Source: Segatella copri (lineage in GTDB: Bacteria; Bacteroidota; Bacteroidia; Bacteroidales; Bacteroidaceae). Taken from it: DNA of 64,000 nucleotides. Location of the stretch: NCBI RefSeq assembly GCF_009495355.1, contig NZ_VZAD01000020.1:32252-96251 (forward strand), read 5' to 3'. Below the pieces are notes generated by a model that worked only from the letters and a program-made list of their open reading frames with translations, was not told the DNA's origin and did no database searches. A program made the translations under genes and the position numbers. Shown one piece after another: positions 34,094 to 43,104 of the stretch. Numbering within the stretch: the stretch's first letter is position 1; every line of letters begins with the position of its first letter.

Positions 34094-35680
34094 TTAAAAC
34101 TCCGAAGTGAAATGGAACCTGATATGTTCGAAGTCCTGCTGTGCCATGCTGAGCACATAGCCCGAGTCGGCGAGGAACACGTCTCTGCCCTCTATGTCCT
34201 TGGCCATGTACTGATACTTGCGCTTCTTGAAGTTCTCCAGCTCCTGCTCATCGTCGGCCTCTATCCAGCAAGCCTTGTGCAGGTGGACAGGTTCCCAGCG
34301 ACACTTGGCGTTGTACTCGTTCTCCAAACGATACTGGATGACCTCGAACTGCAACTGTCCTACGGTTCCCACGATGCGGCGGCCGTTGAACTGGTTGACA
34401 AACAGCTGTGCCACACCCTCGTTCATCAACTGCTCCAATCCCTTTTGGAACTGCTTGCTCTTCATTGGGTCGTCGTTCTCGATATACTTGAAGAGCAGAG
34501 GCGAGAACGAAGGCAAACCACGGAAGTGCAGCTGCTCGCCCTCGGTGAGCGTGTCGCCAATCTTGAAGATGCCGTTGTCGGGCAGACCTACGATATCGCC
34601 TGGATAAGCCTCATCGATGGTGCTCTTGCGCTGCGCCATGAACTGCGTGGGCGAAGAGAAACGGACGGTCTTGCCCAATCGTACGTGCAGGTAAGGCTGA
34701 TTGCGCACAAACTTGCCCGAGCAAATCTTGCAGAAGGCAATACATGAACGGTGGTTGGGGTCGATGTTGGCGGTTATCTTGAAGATGAAGCCTGTAAACT
34801 TGTTCTCCTCAGGCTCCACAAGTCGCTCCTCGGCCTGTGTGGGCTTGGGCGACGGTGCTATCTTGACAAAGCAGTCGAGAAGTTCCTGCACACCGAAGTT
34901 GTTGAGCGCAGAACCGAAGAACACCGGTGCCACCTCAGCAGAGCGATAAGTCTCCACATCGAAGGCTGGATAAACGCCGTCGACCAGCTCCAGGTCCTCA
35001 CGCAACTGGGCAGCCTCACGCTCACCCACATGCTGATCGAGCGCCTCGGAGTTGACGTCCACCTCCACCTTCTCGGTCACACGCTGCTTGTTGGGAGTGA
35101 AGAGGTTGAGCTGCTGCTCATAGATGTTGTACACACCCTTGAATCGGGCACCCTGTCCGATAGGCCAGCTCAGGGGGCGAACCTTGATCTTGAGTTCTTC
35201 CTCCAGTTCGTCGAGCACATCGAAGGCATCGCGGCCCTCACGGTCCATCTTGTTGATAAAGATGATAACAGGCGTATTGCGCATGCGGCACACTTCCATC
35301 AGCTTGCGGGTCTGTGCCTCCACACCCTTGGCAGAGTCGACCACGATGATGGCAGAGTCAACGGCTGTCAGTGTGCGGTAAGTATCCTCGGCAAAGTCTT
35401 GGTGACCGGGAGTATCGAGGATGTTCACCTTGTAGGGATCGCCATGCTCGCCATCGGGCAAGTAGTCGAACTCCATCACCGACGTGGAAACAGAAATACC
35501 ACGCTGTTTCTCTATATCCATCCAGTCGGAAGTGGCTGTCTTGCGTATCTTATTGTTCTTTACGGCACCTGCCACCTGTATCTGTCCACCAAAGAGAAGG
35601 AACTTCTCGGTCAGTGTGGTCTTACCTGCATCAGGGTGAGATATAATGGCAAACGTTCTTCTTCTTTCAATCTCTTTCAT
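34094..35680 (-). CDS. prfC: Peptide chain release factor 3
   Basis: A 528-residue translational GTPase that recycles RF1/RF2 from the ribosome after termination. G1 is [19 protein letters not shown], with [11 protein letters not shown] typical of RF3. G3 is LDTPGHQDF and G4 [12 protein letters not shown]. The domain II and III segments continue to the C-terminus at the expected length. Only the stretch 33957-34093, without a gene, separates it from the ClC gene. Confidence 0.97.
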   Translation of the reverse strand: MKEIERRRTFAIISHPDAGKTTLTEKFLLFGGQIQVAGAVKNNKIRKTATSDWMDIEKQRGISVSTSVMEFDYLPDGEHGDPYKVNILDTPGHQDFAEDTYRTLTAVDSAIIVVDSAKGVEAQTRKLMEVCRMRNTPVIIFINKMDREGRDAFDVLDELEEELKIKVRPLSWPIGQGARFKGVYNIYEQQLNLFTPNKQRVTEKVEVDVNSEALDQHVGEREAAQLREDLELVDGVYPAFDVETYRSAEVAPVFFGSALNNFGVQELLDCFVKIAPSPKPTQAEERLVEPEENKFTGFIFKITANIDPNHRSCIAFCKICSGKFVRNQPYLHVRLGKTVRFSSPTQFMAQRKSTIDEAYPGDIVGLPDNGIFKIGDTLTEGEQLHFRGLPSFSPLLFKYIENDDPMKSKQFQKGLEQLMNEGVAQLFVNQFNGRRIVGTVGQLQFEVIQYRLENEYNAKCRWEPVHLHKACWIEADDEQELENFKKRKYQYMAKDIEGRDVFLADSGYVLSMAQQDFEHIRFHFTSEF

Positions 35681-35757
35681 CTCGTTGTATATATATTTTG
35701 AACTTTTCTCAAGTTCTGTATATTATATTAAAATATGTATATCCTAAAAATTAAACA

Positions 35758-36309
35758 CTACATGTCGTCGTCAAACTTCAAGCCCTCTGTACGGTCCTTG
35801 AGGTAATAATCGCTCAGCATGCCCACGAAGGTGCTGATCTCGGTCACGGCACGGGCTGTCTCGGGCGTTATCTCCTTCTTCTGCAGGCGGAGCATCATCA
35901 CGCCATAGAGTGCGTCTAAGCAGGTTTCTATCTCGTTCACATCCTTGTCGCCCTTGTTGCGCAGCTCTACGATGTAGGGCAACACCTTGTAGTATTCGGC
36001 ATTATAGATGGGGAACTTGCTGCTCTGCAGCAGCATTCCGTGCAAGTCGATGACGTCCTTGAGCAACACGCGGTTGATATCGAGATGTCCATACTCGCGC
36101 TTTCCTTCCTCGTTCATCATGCGGATGAGGTTGCCAAACCAGTCCAGCTCCTCGGCTTTCTGCTCGTCGGTATAGTCGAAACGGTCGATATACTGCTTGC
36201 GGATAACGGGCAGCGAACAGCCATAGGCACGGATAATGTCCTCCACCTGCCACATATACAACAGGTATTCGGCGATACTTTTCTTTCTTAACTCTTGTGC
36301 TACAAACAT
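35758..36309 (-). CDS. DUF4924 family protein
   Basis: A cytosolic protein of about 183 residues, mostly helical (MFVAQELRKKSIAEYLLYMWQVEDIIRAYG.., LDWFGNLIRMMNEEGKREYGHLDINR). It matches what I recall of DUF4924, a conserved Bacteroidota family of unknown function. ATG 36309 is chosen because the conserved IAEYLLYMWQVED starts 13 residues later; the upstream alternative start adds unconserved sequence. It lies 60 bases downstream of the LysE-type exporter gene on the same strand, with which it may be cotranscribed. Confidence 0.8.
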   Translation of the reverse strand: MFVAQELRKKSIAEYLLYMWQVEDIIRAYGCSLPVIRKQYIDRFDYTDEQKAEELDWFGNLIRMMNEEGKREYGHLDINRVLLKDVIDLHGMLLQSSKFPIYNAEYYKVLPYIVELRNKGDKDVNEIETCLDALYGVMMLRLQKKEITPETARAVTEISTFVGMLSDYYLKDRTEGLKFDDDM

Positions 36310-36369
36310 ATATTTTGTGAAAATAATATTCTCATGTAATCTTTCCGGGCACACGCCCCGTAGGACAGC

Positions 36370-37047
36370 CTAAAACTCGGGCAGATGATACAGGTTGAAC
36401 ACCGTGCCTATCAGCGCTATCAGCGAGAAGATGATCACCACACTGCCTATCACCTTATTAATAATAAGAATGCCGTTGGTATCAAACTTGCCGCGTATCT
36501 TGTCGATGAGCCAGGTAAGACCAAACCACCACAGCAAGGCGCCAAACACGATGCTGAGATAGCCCACGCCCATCTCGATAGGCATGTCGGGAACCACAAA
36601 GGCAAACTGCGCGTAAGTGGCCATGAAGAGGAACACGATGAGCGGATTGGAGAGTGTGACGAGGAAGGCCGTCAGTCCGTTGTGGAACAAGGTGCCCTGC
36701 TTGTTGCTGCTCTTGTGCATGTTCTTCATCGGGTTGCTCTTGAAGCAATATATTCCGAAGACAAGCAGTAGCAGGCTGCCCGAAATCTGAAGATAGAACT
36801 TGTTCTGGGCATTGTTGACAAAATCCATCACAAAGCTCATACCCAAACCCGTAAACATGGCATACACGATGTCGCTGCAAGCAGCGCCGATGCCTGTCAC
36901 AAAACCATACCAGCGCCCCTTGTTCAACGTGCGCTGAATACACAAAATACCTACTGGACCCATGGGAGCAGAGGCAATGATACCTATGACAATACCCTTG
37001 AAAATAAAATCAAGGATGTTTATCTCTATTGGAAACAATGAATTCAT
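36370..37047 (-). CDS. LysE/RhtB-family amino-acid exporter
   Basis: About 225 residues with six hydrophobic helices. The N-terminal GIIASAPMGPVGILCIQRTL is the LysE signature, followed by NKGRWYGFVTGIGAACSDIVYA, then LTAFLVTLSNPLIVFLF, also typical. Substrate unknown. ATG 37047 is forced by the promoter: the -7 box TATCTTTG ends 9 bases upstream, and the only other in-frame start (TTG 37059) lies inside it. Divergent from the ROK kinase gene. Confidence 0.88.
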   Translation of the reverse strand: MNSLFPIEINILDFIFKGIVIGIIASAPMGPVGILCIQRTLNKGRWYGFVTGIGAACSDIVYAMFTGLGMSFVMDFVNNAQNKFYLQISGSLLLLVFGIYCFKSNPMKNMHKSSNKQGTLFHNGLTAFLVTLSNPLIVFLFMATYAQFAFVVPDMPIEMGVGYLSIVFGALLWWFGLTWLIDKIRGKFDTNGILIINKVIGSVVIIFSLIALIGTVFNLYHLPEF

Positions 37048-37056
37048 ACCGAGGTG

Positions 37057-37064
37057 CAAAGATA
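37057..37064 (-). promoter_or_regulatory. -7 box directly before the LysE gene
   Basis: The minus strand reads TATCTTTG, ending nine bases before ATG 37047, so the leader would be only a few bases. Confidence 0.6.
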
Positions 37065-37104
37065 CAATTTTTTAGTCATACAATGCAAATTTTCTGTCTA
37101 AAAG

Positions 37105-37135
37105 TTTGTTCGATGCATTTTTTTTCTTATCTTTG
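37105..37135 (+). promoter_or_regulatory. Promoter of the ROK kinase gene
   Basis: TTTG (37105-37108) and TATCTTTG (37128-37135) with a 19-bp spacer; leader of about 40 bases to ATG 37182. Confidence 0.75.
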
Positions 37136-37181
37136 CCATCAAATTTTAAAAATTCTAACTTATTAAAAAACATAAACAATT

Positions 37182-38162
37182 ATGACAGAAAATGCATTGA
37201 AGCCGTATGTAATCGGCTTGGACCTTGGTGGCACCAACTCTGTTTTCGGTATCGTGGACGCACGTGGTGAGATCAAGGCTACTACAGCCATCAAGACCGG
37301 TGGTTATGACAACGTGAATGATTACGTAAAGGCAGCTGTCGAAGCACTACAACCTATTATCGAAACTGTTGGTGGTATTGAGAAAATCAAGGCTATGGGT
37401 ATCGGAGCACCTAATGCCAATTTCTATAAGGGTACTATCGAGTACGCTCCCAACCTGCCCTGGGCTCACACTTGTGTAGTTCCTTTGGCAGATCTCTTCA
37501 GCAAGGCTCTTGGCGGACTCCCAGTAGCGCTTACCAATGATGCCAATGCTGCAGCATTGGGCGAGATGACATACGGTGTAGCTCGTGGTATGAAGAATTT
37601 CATCGACATCACATTGGGTACAGGCGTAGGCTCTGGTATCGTTATTGATGGTAAGATGGTATATGGTAGCGATGGTTTCGCTGGCGAGTTGGGCCATGTG
37701 GTAATGGTTCGTGGCAAGGAAGGCCGTAAATGCGGCTGCGGCAGAACTGGCTGTCTTGAGGCTTACTGCTCTGCAACTGGTGTGGCTCGTACTGCACGCG
37801 AATTCCTCGAAAATAGCGATGAGCCTTCACTGCTCCGTGAGTTGAAACCTGAGGACATCACCTCTTACGAGGTAAGTATTGCTGCCGGCAAGGGCGACGC
37901 CCTGGCTAAGCGCGTGTACGACTTCACTGGCAAGATGCTGGGTGAGGCTTGCGCTGACTTCGCAGCATTCTCTTCTCCTGAGGCTTTCGTCTTCTTCGGC
38001 GGTCTTACCAAGGCTGGCGACTTGCTGATGAAACCTCTCAAGGAGTCTTACGACAACTCTGTTATGCCTACCTTCAAGGGCAAGGCTAAGTTCCTTGTGT
38101 CAACTCTCGACGGCAGCTCTGCAGCTGTTCTCGGCGCAAGCGCTGTGGGTTGGGATTTATAA
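37182..38162 (+). CDS. ROK-family sugar kinase (probable glucokinase)
   Basis: A 326-residue cytosolic kinase. ATP-binding motif GLDLGGTNSVFG (about 11-22), a second ROK signature GIGAPNANF, the catalytic region NDANAAALGEM, GTGVGSGIVIDG, and the zinc-binding CGCGRTGCLEAYCS motif. ROK kinases of this kind phosphorylate glucose or related hexoses at C6 to feed glycolysis. The codon usage is that of a highly expressed gene. It has its own promoter and a strong terminator. Glucose as the actual substrate is likely but not proven. Confidence 0.93.
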   Translation: MTENALKPYVIGLDLGGTNSVFGIVDARGEIKATTAIKTGGYDNVNDYVKAAVEALQPIIETVGGIEKIKAMGIGAPNANFYKGTIEYAPNLPWAHTCVVPLADLFSKALGGLPVALTNDANAAALGEMTYGVARGMKNFIDITLGTGVGSGIVIDGKMVYGSDGFAGELGHVVMVRGKEGRKCGCGRTGCLEAYCSATGVARTAREFLENSDEPSLLRELKPEDITSYEVSIAAGKGDALAKRVYDFTGKMLGEACADFAAFSSPEAFVFFGGLTKAGDLLMKPLKESYDNSVMPTFKGKAKFLVSTLDGSSAAVLGASAVGWDL

Positions 38163-38224
38163 TTTGGCATCATCTTAACAAAAATCCTGGACTTTATTTT
38201 TGTTTATCGTTCCAGGAATATACA

Positions 38225-38263
38225 GAATGCCTCCGAAGTGATTTCGGGGGCATTCTCGTTTTT
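38225..38263 (+). terminator. Terminator of the ROK kinase gene
   Basis: GAATGCCTCCGAA pairs with TTCGGGGGCATTC around GTGA, followed by T5. Confidence 0.9.
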
Positions 38264-38636
38264 ACCACAGATGTATTTCACGACAAACGCAGCATTGTTT
38301 TGATAGAACTTACGCATTATTTTAAAGGAAATGAAGCATTGTTTTAAAAAGAACTACTGTATTATCGTGACAGAAATCTACATTTCAAGCGCTTTTTTAC
38401 ATGACGAAAATCAATTTTTCCTCTTATTCCGCACTTTTTTCTCAAAACCTCACTCGTTCTTATAGTTTTTTCGTATCTTTGCACACCAAAAAACGAAAGT
38501 GCGGACAGAATTGTAAACAAGATAACAAGATAACAATATACATCAAAGTCGTCCGGCACTCTCATACGATTGTATTGAACATCAGTTTAAATCAAGAATC
38601 ACATTTAATTAAGAATCACAAAAAGAAAAAGTAAAA
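38264..38636 (+). promoter_or_regulatory. Spacer with the promoter of the secreted protein gene
   Basis: Gene-free. TATCTTTG at 38474-38481 fits TAnnTTTG and would give a leader of about 150 bases before ATG 38637. The -33 region has no good TTTG. The leader is A-rich without a strong hairpin; nothing else was recognised. Confidence 0.5.
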
Positions 38637-39557
38637 ATGAAAAAGATTTACACAGTGGCTAAATACGCCAAAAGCATCATGCTCGCAGCTGTAATGACAG
38701 CAAGCGCTTTGACTACAGTAAATGCTCAAGAAGAAAACTCTAATTCGACAGATTATTCTCCTGCATCTGAGAGTACATGGTTGAAAGGAGAACAGATTTC
38801 AGACTTGACAGAAGCCTATATCTACAATGTCGGCGCTGAAATTTTCATCAAAAATAATCGTAGCGCATCAGAGAAGGACATCAACAACGCCAACCTCTGG
38901 ACTATCACTAACGAAAATGACACTTATAAATTTGCATGTGGAAATAAGAAACTATTTTTGAACTATGACGTTGTAGCATGGTTTTGCGACATCAGCGATT
39001 TAACATATACTTATTTTACCTTGGTAAATGCAACTACAGAAGACAAAGGCTATGCGTATAAACTCAAAAACACAAAAAAAGTTTGGTCCAAGTATCAAAC
39101 TCGCTACTTTTCTGTAGAAGGAACATCTTACGTAGGAGCAGAGAATGAGGAGAACATAAACAACAACTGGCTTTTCATCTCTGAAGCTCAGAAAAATGCT
39201 TATCTCGACTACAAGGCAAAATACAATGAAGCTAAAAATTATGCCAGCAACGAAAAAGTGGAAGCAAACGTGACTTTACTTGCCAAGCTGAAAGAAATTC
39301 TTTCTGACAAAGCTAAGGCAACCTATGCATCTTACGAAGGCGAGAATGGAGACCAAATGGTTCTTAGCAATATCATCGAGGAAATCAAGACTTACCTCAA
39401 CAGCACTCCAACAGGTATCGACAAAATCAATGCCAACTCATCAGCCAAAACTGAAGCTATTTTCAGCGTAAACGGTGTTCGCAACGCCCAGCTCAACAAG
39501 GGACTCAACATCGTGAAGATGAGCGACGGTTCTATCAAGAAGATCATGGTTAAGTAA
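38637..39557 (+). CDS. Secreted protein with Prevotella-type C-terminal motif, function unknown
   Basis: A 306-residue protein with a long signal peptide (about 31 residues, ending TTVNAQ). The mature N-terminal part (30-170) is beta-rich (SESTWLKGEQISDLTEAYIYNVGAE.., YAYKLKNTKKVWSKYQTRYFSVEG), a helical middle follows (SEAQKNAYLDYKAKYNEAKNYA), and the C-terminus TGIDKIN..IFSVNGVRNAQLNKGLNIVK ends in IKKIMVK. The pattern TGI..I(Y/F)..NG.R...L.KG.NIV....K.MVK is frequent at the C-terminus of Prevotella surface proteins and may act as an anchoring or export domain. The central part matches nothing I know. Confidence 0.8.
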   Translation: MKKIYTVAKYAKSIMLAAVMTASALTTVNAQEENSNSTDYSPASESTWLKGEQISDLTEAYIYNVGAEIFIKNNRSASEKDINNANLWTITNENDTYKFACGNKKLFLNYDVVAWFCDISDLTYTYFTLVNATTEDKGYAYKLKNTKKVWSKYQTRYFSVEGTSYVGAENEENINNNWLFISEAQKNAYLDYKAKYNEAKNYASNEKVEANVTLLAKLKEILSDKAKATYASYEGENGDQMVLSNIIEEIKTYLNSTPTGIDKINANSSAKTEAIFSVNGVRNAQLNKGLNIVKMSDGSIKKIMVK

Positions 39558-39587
39558 TCTTCTACTACAATACTACATACAAAAACG

Positions 39588-39632
39588 AAAGGCTGTGTCA
39601 AAGGGATTCTTCCCAAAGACACAGCCTTTTTT
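39588..39632 (+). terminator. Terminator after the secreted protein gene
   Basis: AAAGGCTGTGTC pairs with GACACAGCCTTT and is followed by further T residues; stem of 12 bp. Confidence 0.9.
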
Positions 39633-39714
39633 GATTGAATACTTAGCCATAAAGCATATGACTTTAACTTCTATAACTTCTTTAACTTAACTCCCCCATT
39701 TGCGAAAGCTGTTT

Positions 39715-42700
39715 TTACTTCTGCAGTGTAACTCCCATCAGTCCTACAACCACCTCGTTGCTCAAAGCGCGGAGAGTCAGCGAACGGAGTTTCTTCTTGG
39801 CGTTGAGAGGCATGTCGAGCATCGTGGCAGCGCCACCAGGCAGGGCACACATCGCCAGCTTCATATCGGGAAGATCGCCGGCAGTGGCTGCCTCCTGATA
39901 GTGGGAGTCGCGGAAAAGATGACGGCTTACAATACCTGTATTCAGACCTATGCGGTAAGGACGAACGGCAGGCATGGCAAAAGTCACAGCGTTCTCCACG
40001 AAGTCTTGCTCGATAGGACACCAGTTGACGGGTGGAACAAGCATCAGCTCGTCTGTCGTGCCGTCAGTATATTCCACTCTCACCACGGCATTCTCTATGG
40101 CAAACTGCATAGGGTTGGTAGAGCCTGCCATCAGCAGATAGGCATGCGAAGCCTTGCCCGACAAAGGAATGGTGATGCTGTCGGGATAATTGTCCCACAA
40201 ACTGGTGTAGGCTATATTCTTACCCTCAGCAGGTGTGCGGAACGACAAGCCCGGCAAGGTCTCCAAAGTTCCGTTCTTCACCATGCTGCGCAACTTGGAG
40301 TCGTCTATCTTGGCGAGTTTCTTCGTTGAGCACCAGTCGCCCATTCCCTGCGTAGGCACACAGAGTGTGGTGTAGGGCGAACGTGGCGTGAGGTATTGGT
40401 TCTTGAAGATGTCGCTCACTTCCGAATTGAAGGCAGCATCCATGTTCACCATTCTTCGCTTTCCGTCGTTCAGCTGGTCGAAGTCATTGCCCACACCTGT
40501 CATCGTTCCCCATCGGTCGGCAGTCTGTTCTGCCACGGCATCTGCCAAGGTGTAAGTTCTCTTTGCCTCAGCCTCATCGTCGTCAACAGGCTTGATGGTT
40601 GCCAGCTCCACGTGCTGACGCTTGTCGGCTGTCAGCTCGGTGTCTGTATATTTTCCTCCACCCATATTCTGACGTATCACAATCTGCAGCGGACGGGCAA
40701 AGTTCTGCTCGATATCGAAGACATCCTTGCCGCCCACTCTCCTGAACGAGTAGTCCAAATAAGGCGTATGCACCGATGCGCTGTCCCATGCTGCAGGGAA
40801 ACCAGGACGGATGATGCACTTGCCCTCTAAGGCATTGGGCGTGATGCCATAAAGGCCTTCGATAAACGCACGCGACGAGATGCCCGTCACATCAGAGAAG
40901 TCGCGATAGCCCTCGCCTGTGGCACGGTCCATCGTCGACAACTGTCCGAAGTTGCCCGGACTGCTGCCGAGATACATGAAGTCGAGGACATTGGCTTTCA
41001 GCAGTCGGTAAGCCTCCTCTACTCTTCCTGCCTGATAATAAGCCAGCACAGTATGCATCACCTCTGCCATTGCCACATTGTTGATGCTCCATTCGTAAGG
41101 CGACCAGTCGGATGTGCTCACCGTCTGATATTCCTGTCCATTATATATATAAGGTACGCGCGGGATGTGTCTGTCCACATACTTCGTTGCCTGATAGTTC
41201 TGCTCGCCAGTTCCTGCGCCACAGTCTATCGGTGTATAGATGCTCCACAGCGCTGCGTCCTTATGCACTCGCTTCAGTCCCATGAAGTCCTGATATTCAG
41301 CCCAGTGGCCGAAATCTTTCAACCACAGTCGGCTGTTCATGGCTTCCAGTATCTTGTCGGATTCCTCACGATAAGGTGCCGGATTCTCGCCTATCATCTC
41401 AGCCATGCGGGCTGCCAGGAGGTTGGCACGGTAGTTATAGGCCGACGAATGGGTTACGCCACCGCTGTTGTATTGCAGCGCATCGCTGGCCCAGATACAG
41501 CAATAGGCATCGTAGAGTCCGTCGTTGTCGGGGTCCCAGGTATTCTTCTCCCAGGCGAGATGACTCTTGATGACAGGCCACATCTTGCGCATATAGGCTG
41601 TATCGGCGTCAAACTGGAAATGCCAGAGCAGCTCGTCGATATACACCAGGTTCATGTCGTAATGGTGGAACTGCTTGTTGTTCTCAGGATTGCGACAGAT
41701 GTAGCCATTGCTGTACATCGGCGTGCCCCATTCGTAGGCGCCACGGGAGAGATTGTGCTCCTTGTCCATCACATGAGGACGGGTCACAGGAATGTCGGTC
41801 ACCTGACTCTTGGCATAGGCGTCGAAATGAATGCGCTGGCGGTCGAACATGCCCAGGAAATCGCCCATATAGGCAGCACGCCAGCCTGGCAGAGGCATTC
41901 TCCAGCCTACAGCGCCATGCGTCCACACTTGCCCGTTCCAGGCTCCGTCGGCAGCCATGACCATGGTTCCGCCAACTGGATTCAGATAAGCATCGGGAGT
42001 ATTGAAGATGACGGAAGAAGCCAAGTCGGAACGCCATTGCTCGGCTGCCTGATAACGCTTGCACATCTCTGAGTTCTTGCCTGTCGACAAGACGGTGTTG
42101 TCGACGGAGAAATACAGTTCGGCAGCGCCTTTCTGAGGCATAATGCCTGCAACGGTAGAGAGCATCTTGGGCTGGGCTGGCGCATCGAAGGCCTCAGGAC
42201 CGTCGAACTTGCCAATGTCGCCAGCTCTCTTAAACTTGCTCACCTTGGTTTCGCATATCATGCCCACAATCTCTATCTTCGCCTTGCCAAAGTTCTCGGC
42301 AGCGAATTTCCAGACTGCACCTTCCGTCTGTGGATAAGCTAACACCGAGAGTTTCAGCACGCCGCCACCCCATCGCTTGTCCTTCATCAGATACTCACGC
42401 TTTCCTGCCTCATATCTTGCCTTGCAGTACTCTACCGAGTCGAGCTGAAAAGCCTGACCGTTGCATTTGATGAAGAAACGGATGTTGCGATGATTGTTCT
42501 TCTTAAAGACAGCGAATATAGGACGGTCGCTGGTTTCCAGTCGCCATTCGTCCACACTGCCATAGAGGGCACGTGTATAACGATTGTTGCCATTCACACA
42601 GCTAAAACCTCTGCCGTCGGGTTGGTAGTTGGCAGTGCGCTGCATCATTCCTTGCGCTGATAAGGACAACAGCCCCATCATACAAGCCGATACGACGGCG

Positions 42701-42726
42701 ATAGTTTTCAATTTAGTTTGTTTCAT
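39715..42726 (-). CDS. DUF4450 glycoside-hydrolase-like secreted protein
   Basis: About 1,003 residues with a signal peptide (IAVVSACMMGLLSLSAQ). The N-terminal beta-sandwich region carries NYQPDGRGFSCVNGNNRYTRALYG, typical of DUF4450. The middle is an (alpha/alpha)6-barrel-like domain (RGAYEWGTPMYSNGYICRNPENN, WDPDNDGLYDAYCCIWASDALQYN, SSAYNYRANLLAARMAEM), with a C-terminal sandwich. It is divergent from a GH106 gene and near GH105 and GH28 genes, so it probably acts on pectic side chains. ATG 42726 is used because the signal peptide starts there. The bond cleaved cannot be deduced from sequence alone. Confidence 0.85.
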   Translation of the reverse strand: MKQTKLKTIAVVSACMMGLLSLSAQGMMQRTANYQPDGRGFSCVNGNNRYTRALYGSVDEWRLETSDRPIFAVFKKNNHRNIRFFIKCNGQAFQLDSVEYCKARYEAGKREYLMKDKRWGGGVLKLSVLAYPQTEGAVWKFAAENFGKAKIEIVGMICETKVSKFKRAGDIGKFDGPEAFDAPAQPKMLSTVAGIMPQKGAAELYFSVDNTVLSTGKNSEMCKRYQAAEQWRSDLASSVIFNTPDAYLNPVGGTMVMAADGAWNGQVWTHGAVGWRMPLPGWRAAYMGDFLGMFDRQRIHFDAYAKSQVTDIPVTRPHVMDKEHNLSRGAYEWGTPMYSNGYICRNPENNKQFHHYDMNLVYIDELLWHFQFDADTAYMRKMWPVIKSHLAWEKNTWDPDNDGLYDAYCCIWASDALQYNSGGVTHSSAYNYRANLLAARMAEMIGENPAPYREESDKILEAMNSRLWLKDFGHWAEYQDFMGLKRVHKDAALWSIYTPIDCGAGTGEQNYQATKYVDRHIPRVPYIYNGQEYQTVSTSDWSPYEWSINNVAMAEVMHTVLAYYQAGRVEEAYRLLKANVLDFMYLGSSPGNFGQLSTMDRATGEGYRDFSDVTGISSRAFIEGLYGITPNALEGKCIIRPGFPAAWDSASVHTPYLDYSFRRVGGKDVFDIEQNFARPLQIVIRQNMGGGKYTDTELTADKRQHVELATIKPVDDDEAEAKRTYTLADAVAEQTADRWGTMTGVGNDFDQLNDGKRRMVNMDAAFNSEVSDIFKNQYLTPRSPYTTLCVPTQGMGDWCSTKKLAKIDDSKLRSMVKNGTLETLPGLSFRTPAEGKNIAYTSLWDNYPDSITIPLSGKASHAYLLMAGSTNPMQFAIENAVVRVEYTDGTTDELMLVPPVNWCPIEQDFVENAVTFAMPAVRPYRIGLNTGIVSRHLFRDSHYQEAATAGDLPDMKLAMCALPGGAATMLDMPLNAKKKLRSLTLRALSNEVVVGLMGVTLQK

Positions 42727-42882
42727 GTTGGTTGATGGTTTCTTATTATTCAAGTTTTTATTTTATTCAAGTTTGTTTAAGTCTCTATTCTGTCTCAATT
42801 ACGACTTTCTGTCTCGCCCAAGCCGCATGGTTTGCCTGTGTCTCGCGTACCTATTTGTATAGGCGTCCCAAGCAGGTGTGTA

Positions 42883-42912
42883 CAAAGATAAACAAAATTT
42901 CCGATAGCACAA
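42883..42912 (-). promoter_or_regulatory. Promoter of the DUF4450 gene
   Basis: On the minus strand TTG (42910-42912) and TATCTTTG (42883-42890) are 19 bp apart. The leader would be about 150 bases. The 42727-43104 spacer holds no other gene. Confidence 0.6.
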
Positions 42913-43034
42913 TCATACACCCCTCGCTTTTGTACGGTTTTACATCTTTATGGACGATTTCTTATGCTTTATTGAACAATTATACCTATCTTTGCAGAAG
43001 ATAAGCTGCATCTCAGCATAATATTCAAGCAAGC

Positions 43035-43067
43035 TTGATATTCTGCATTCGATTTGCATTATCTTTG
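43035..43067 (+). promoter_or_regulatory. Promoter of the GH106-GH105-GH28 set
   Basis: TTG at 43035-43037 and TATCTTTG at 43060-43067, spacer 22 bp; 37 bases before ATG 43105. Confidence 0.55.
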
Positions 43068-43104
43068 CAAAAGAAATAAAAACTTAAAGGCTATTATAAT
43101 CGAT

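Noticed and set aside
37059..37064. TTG start for the LysE exporter
   Set aside because: The codon lies inside the -7 promoter box, so it would not be transcribed; ATG 37047 is used.
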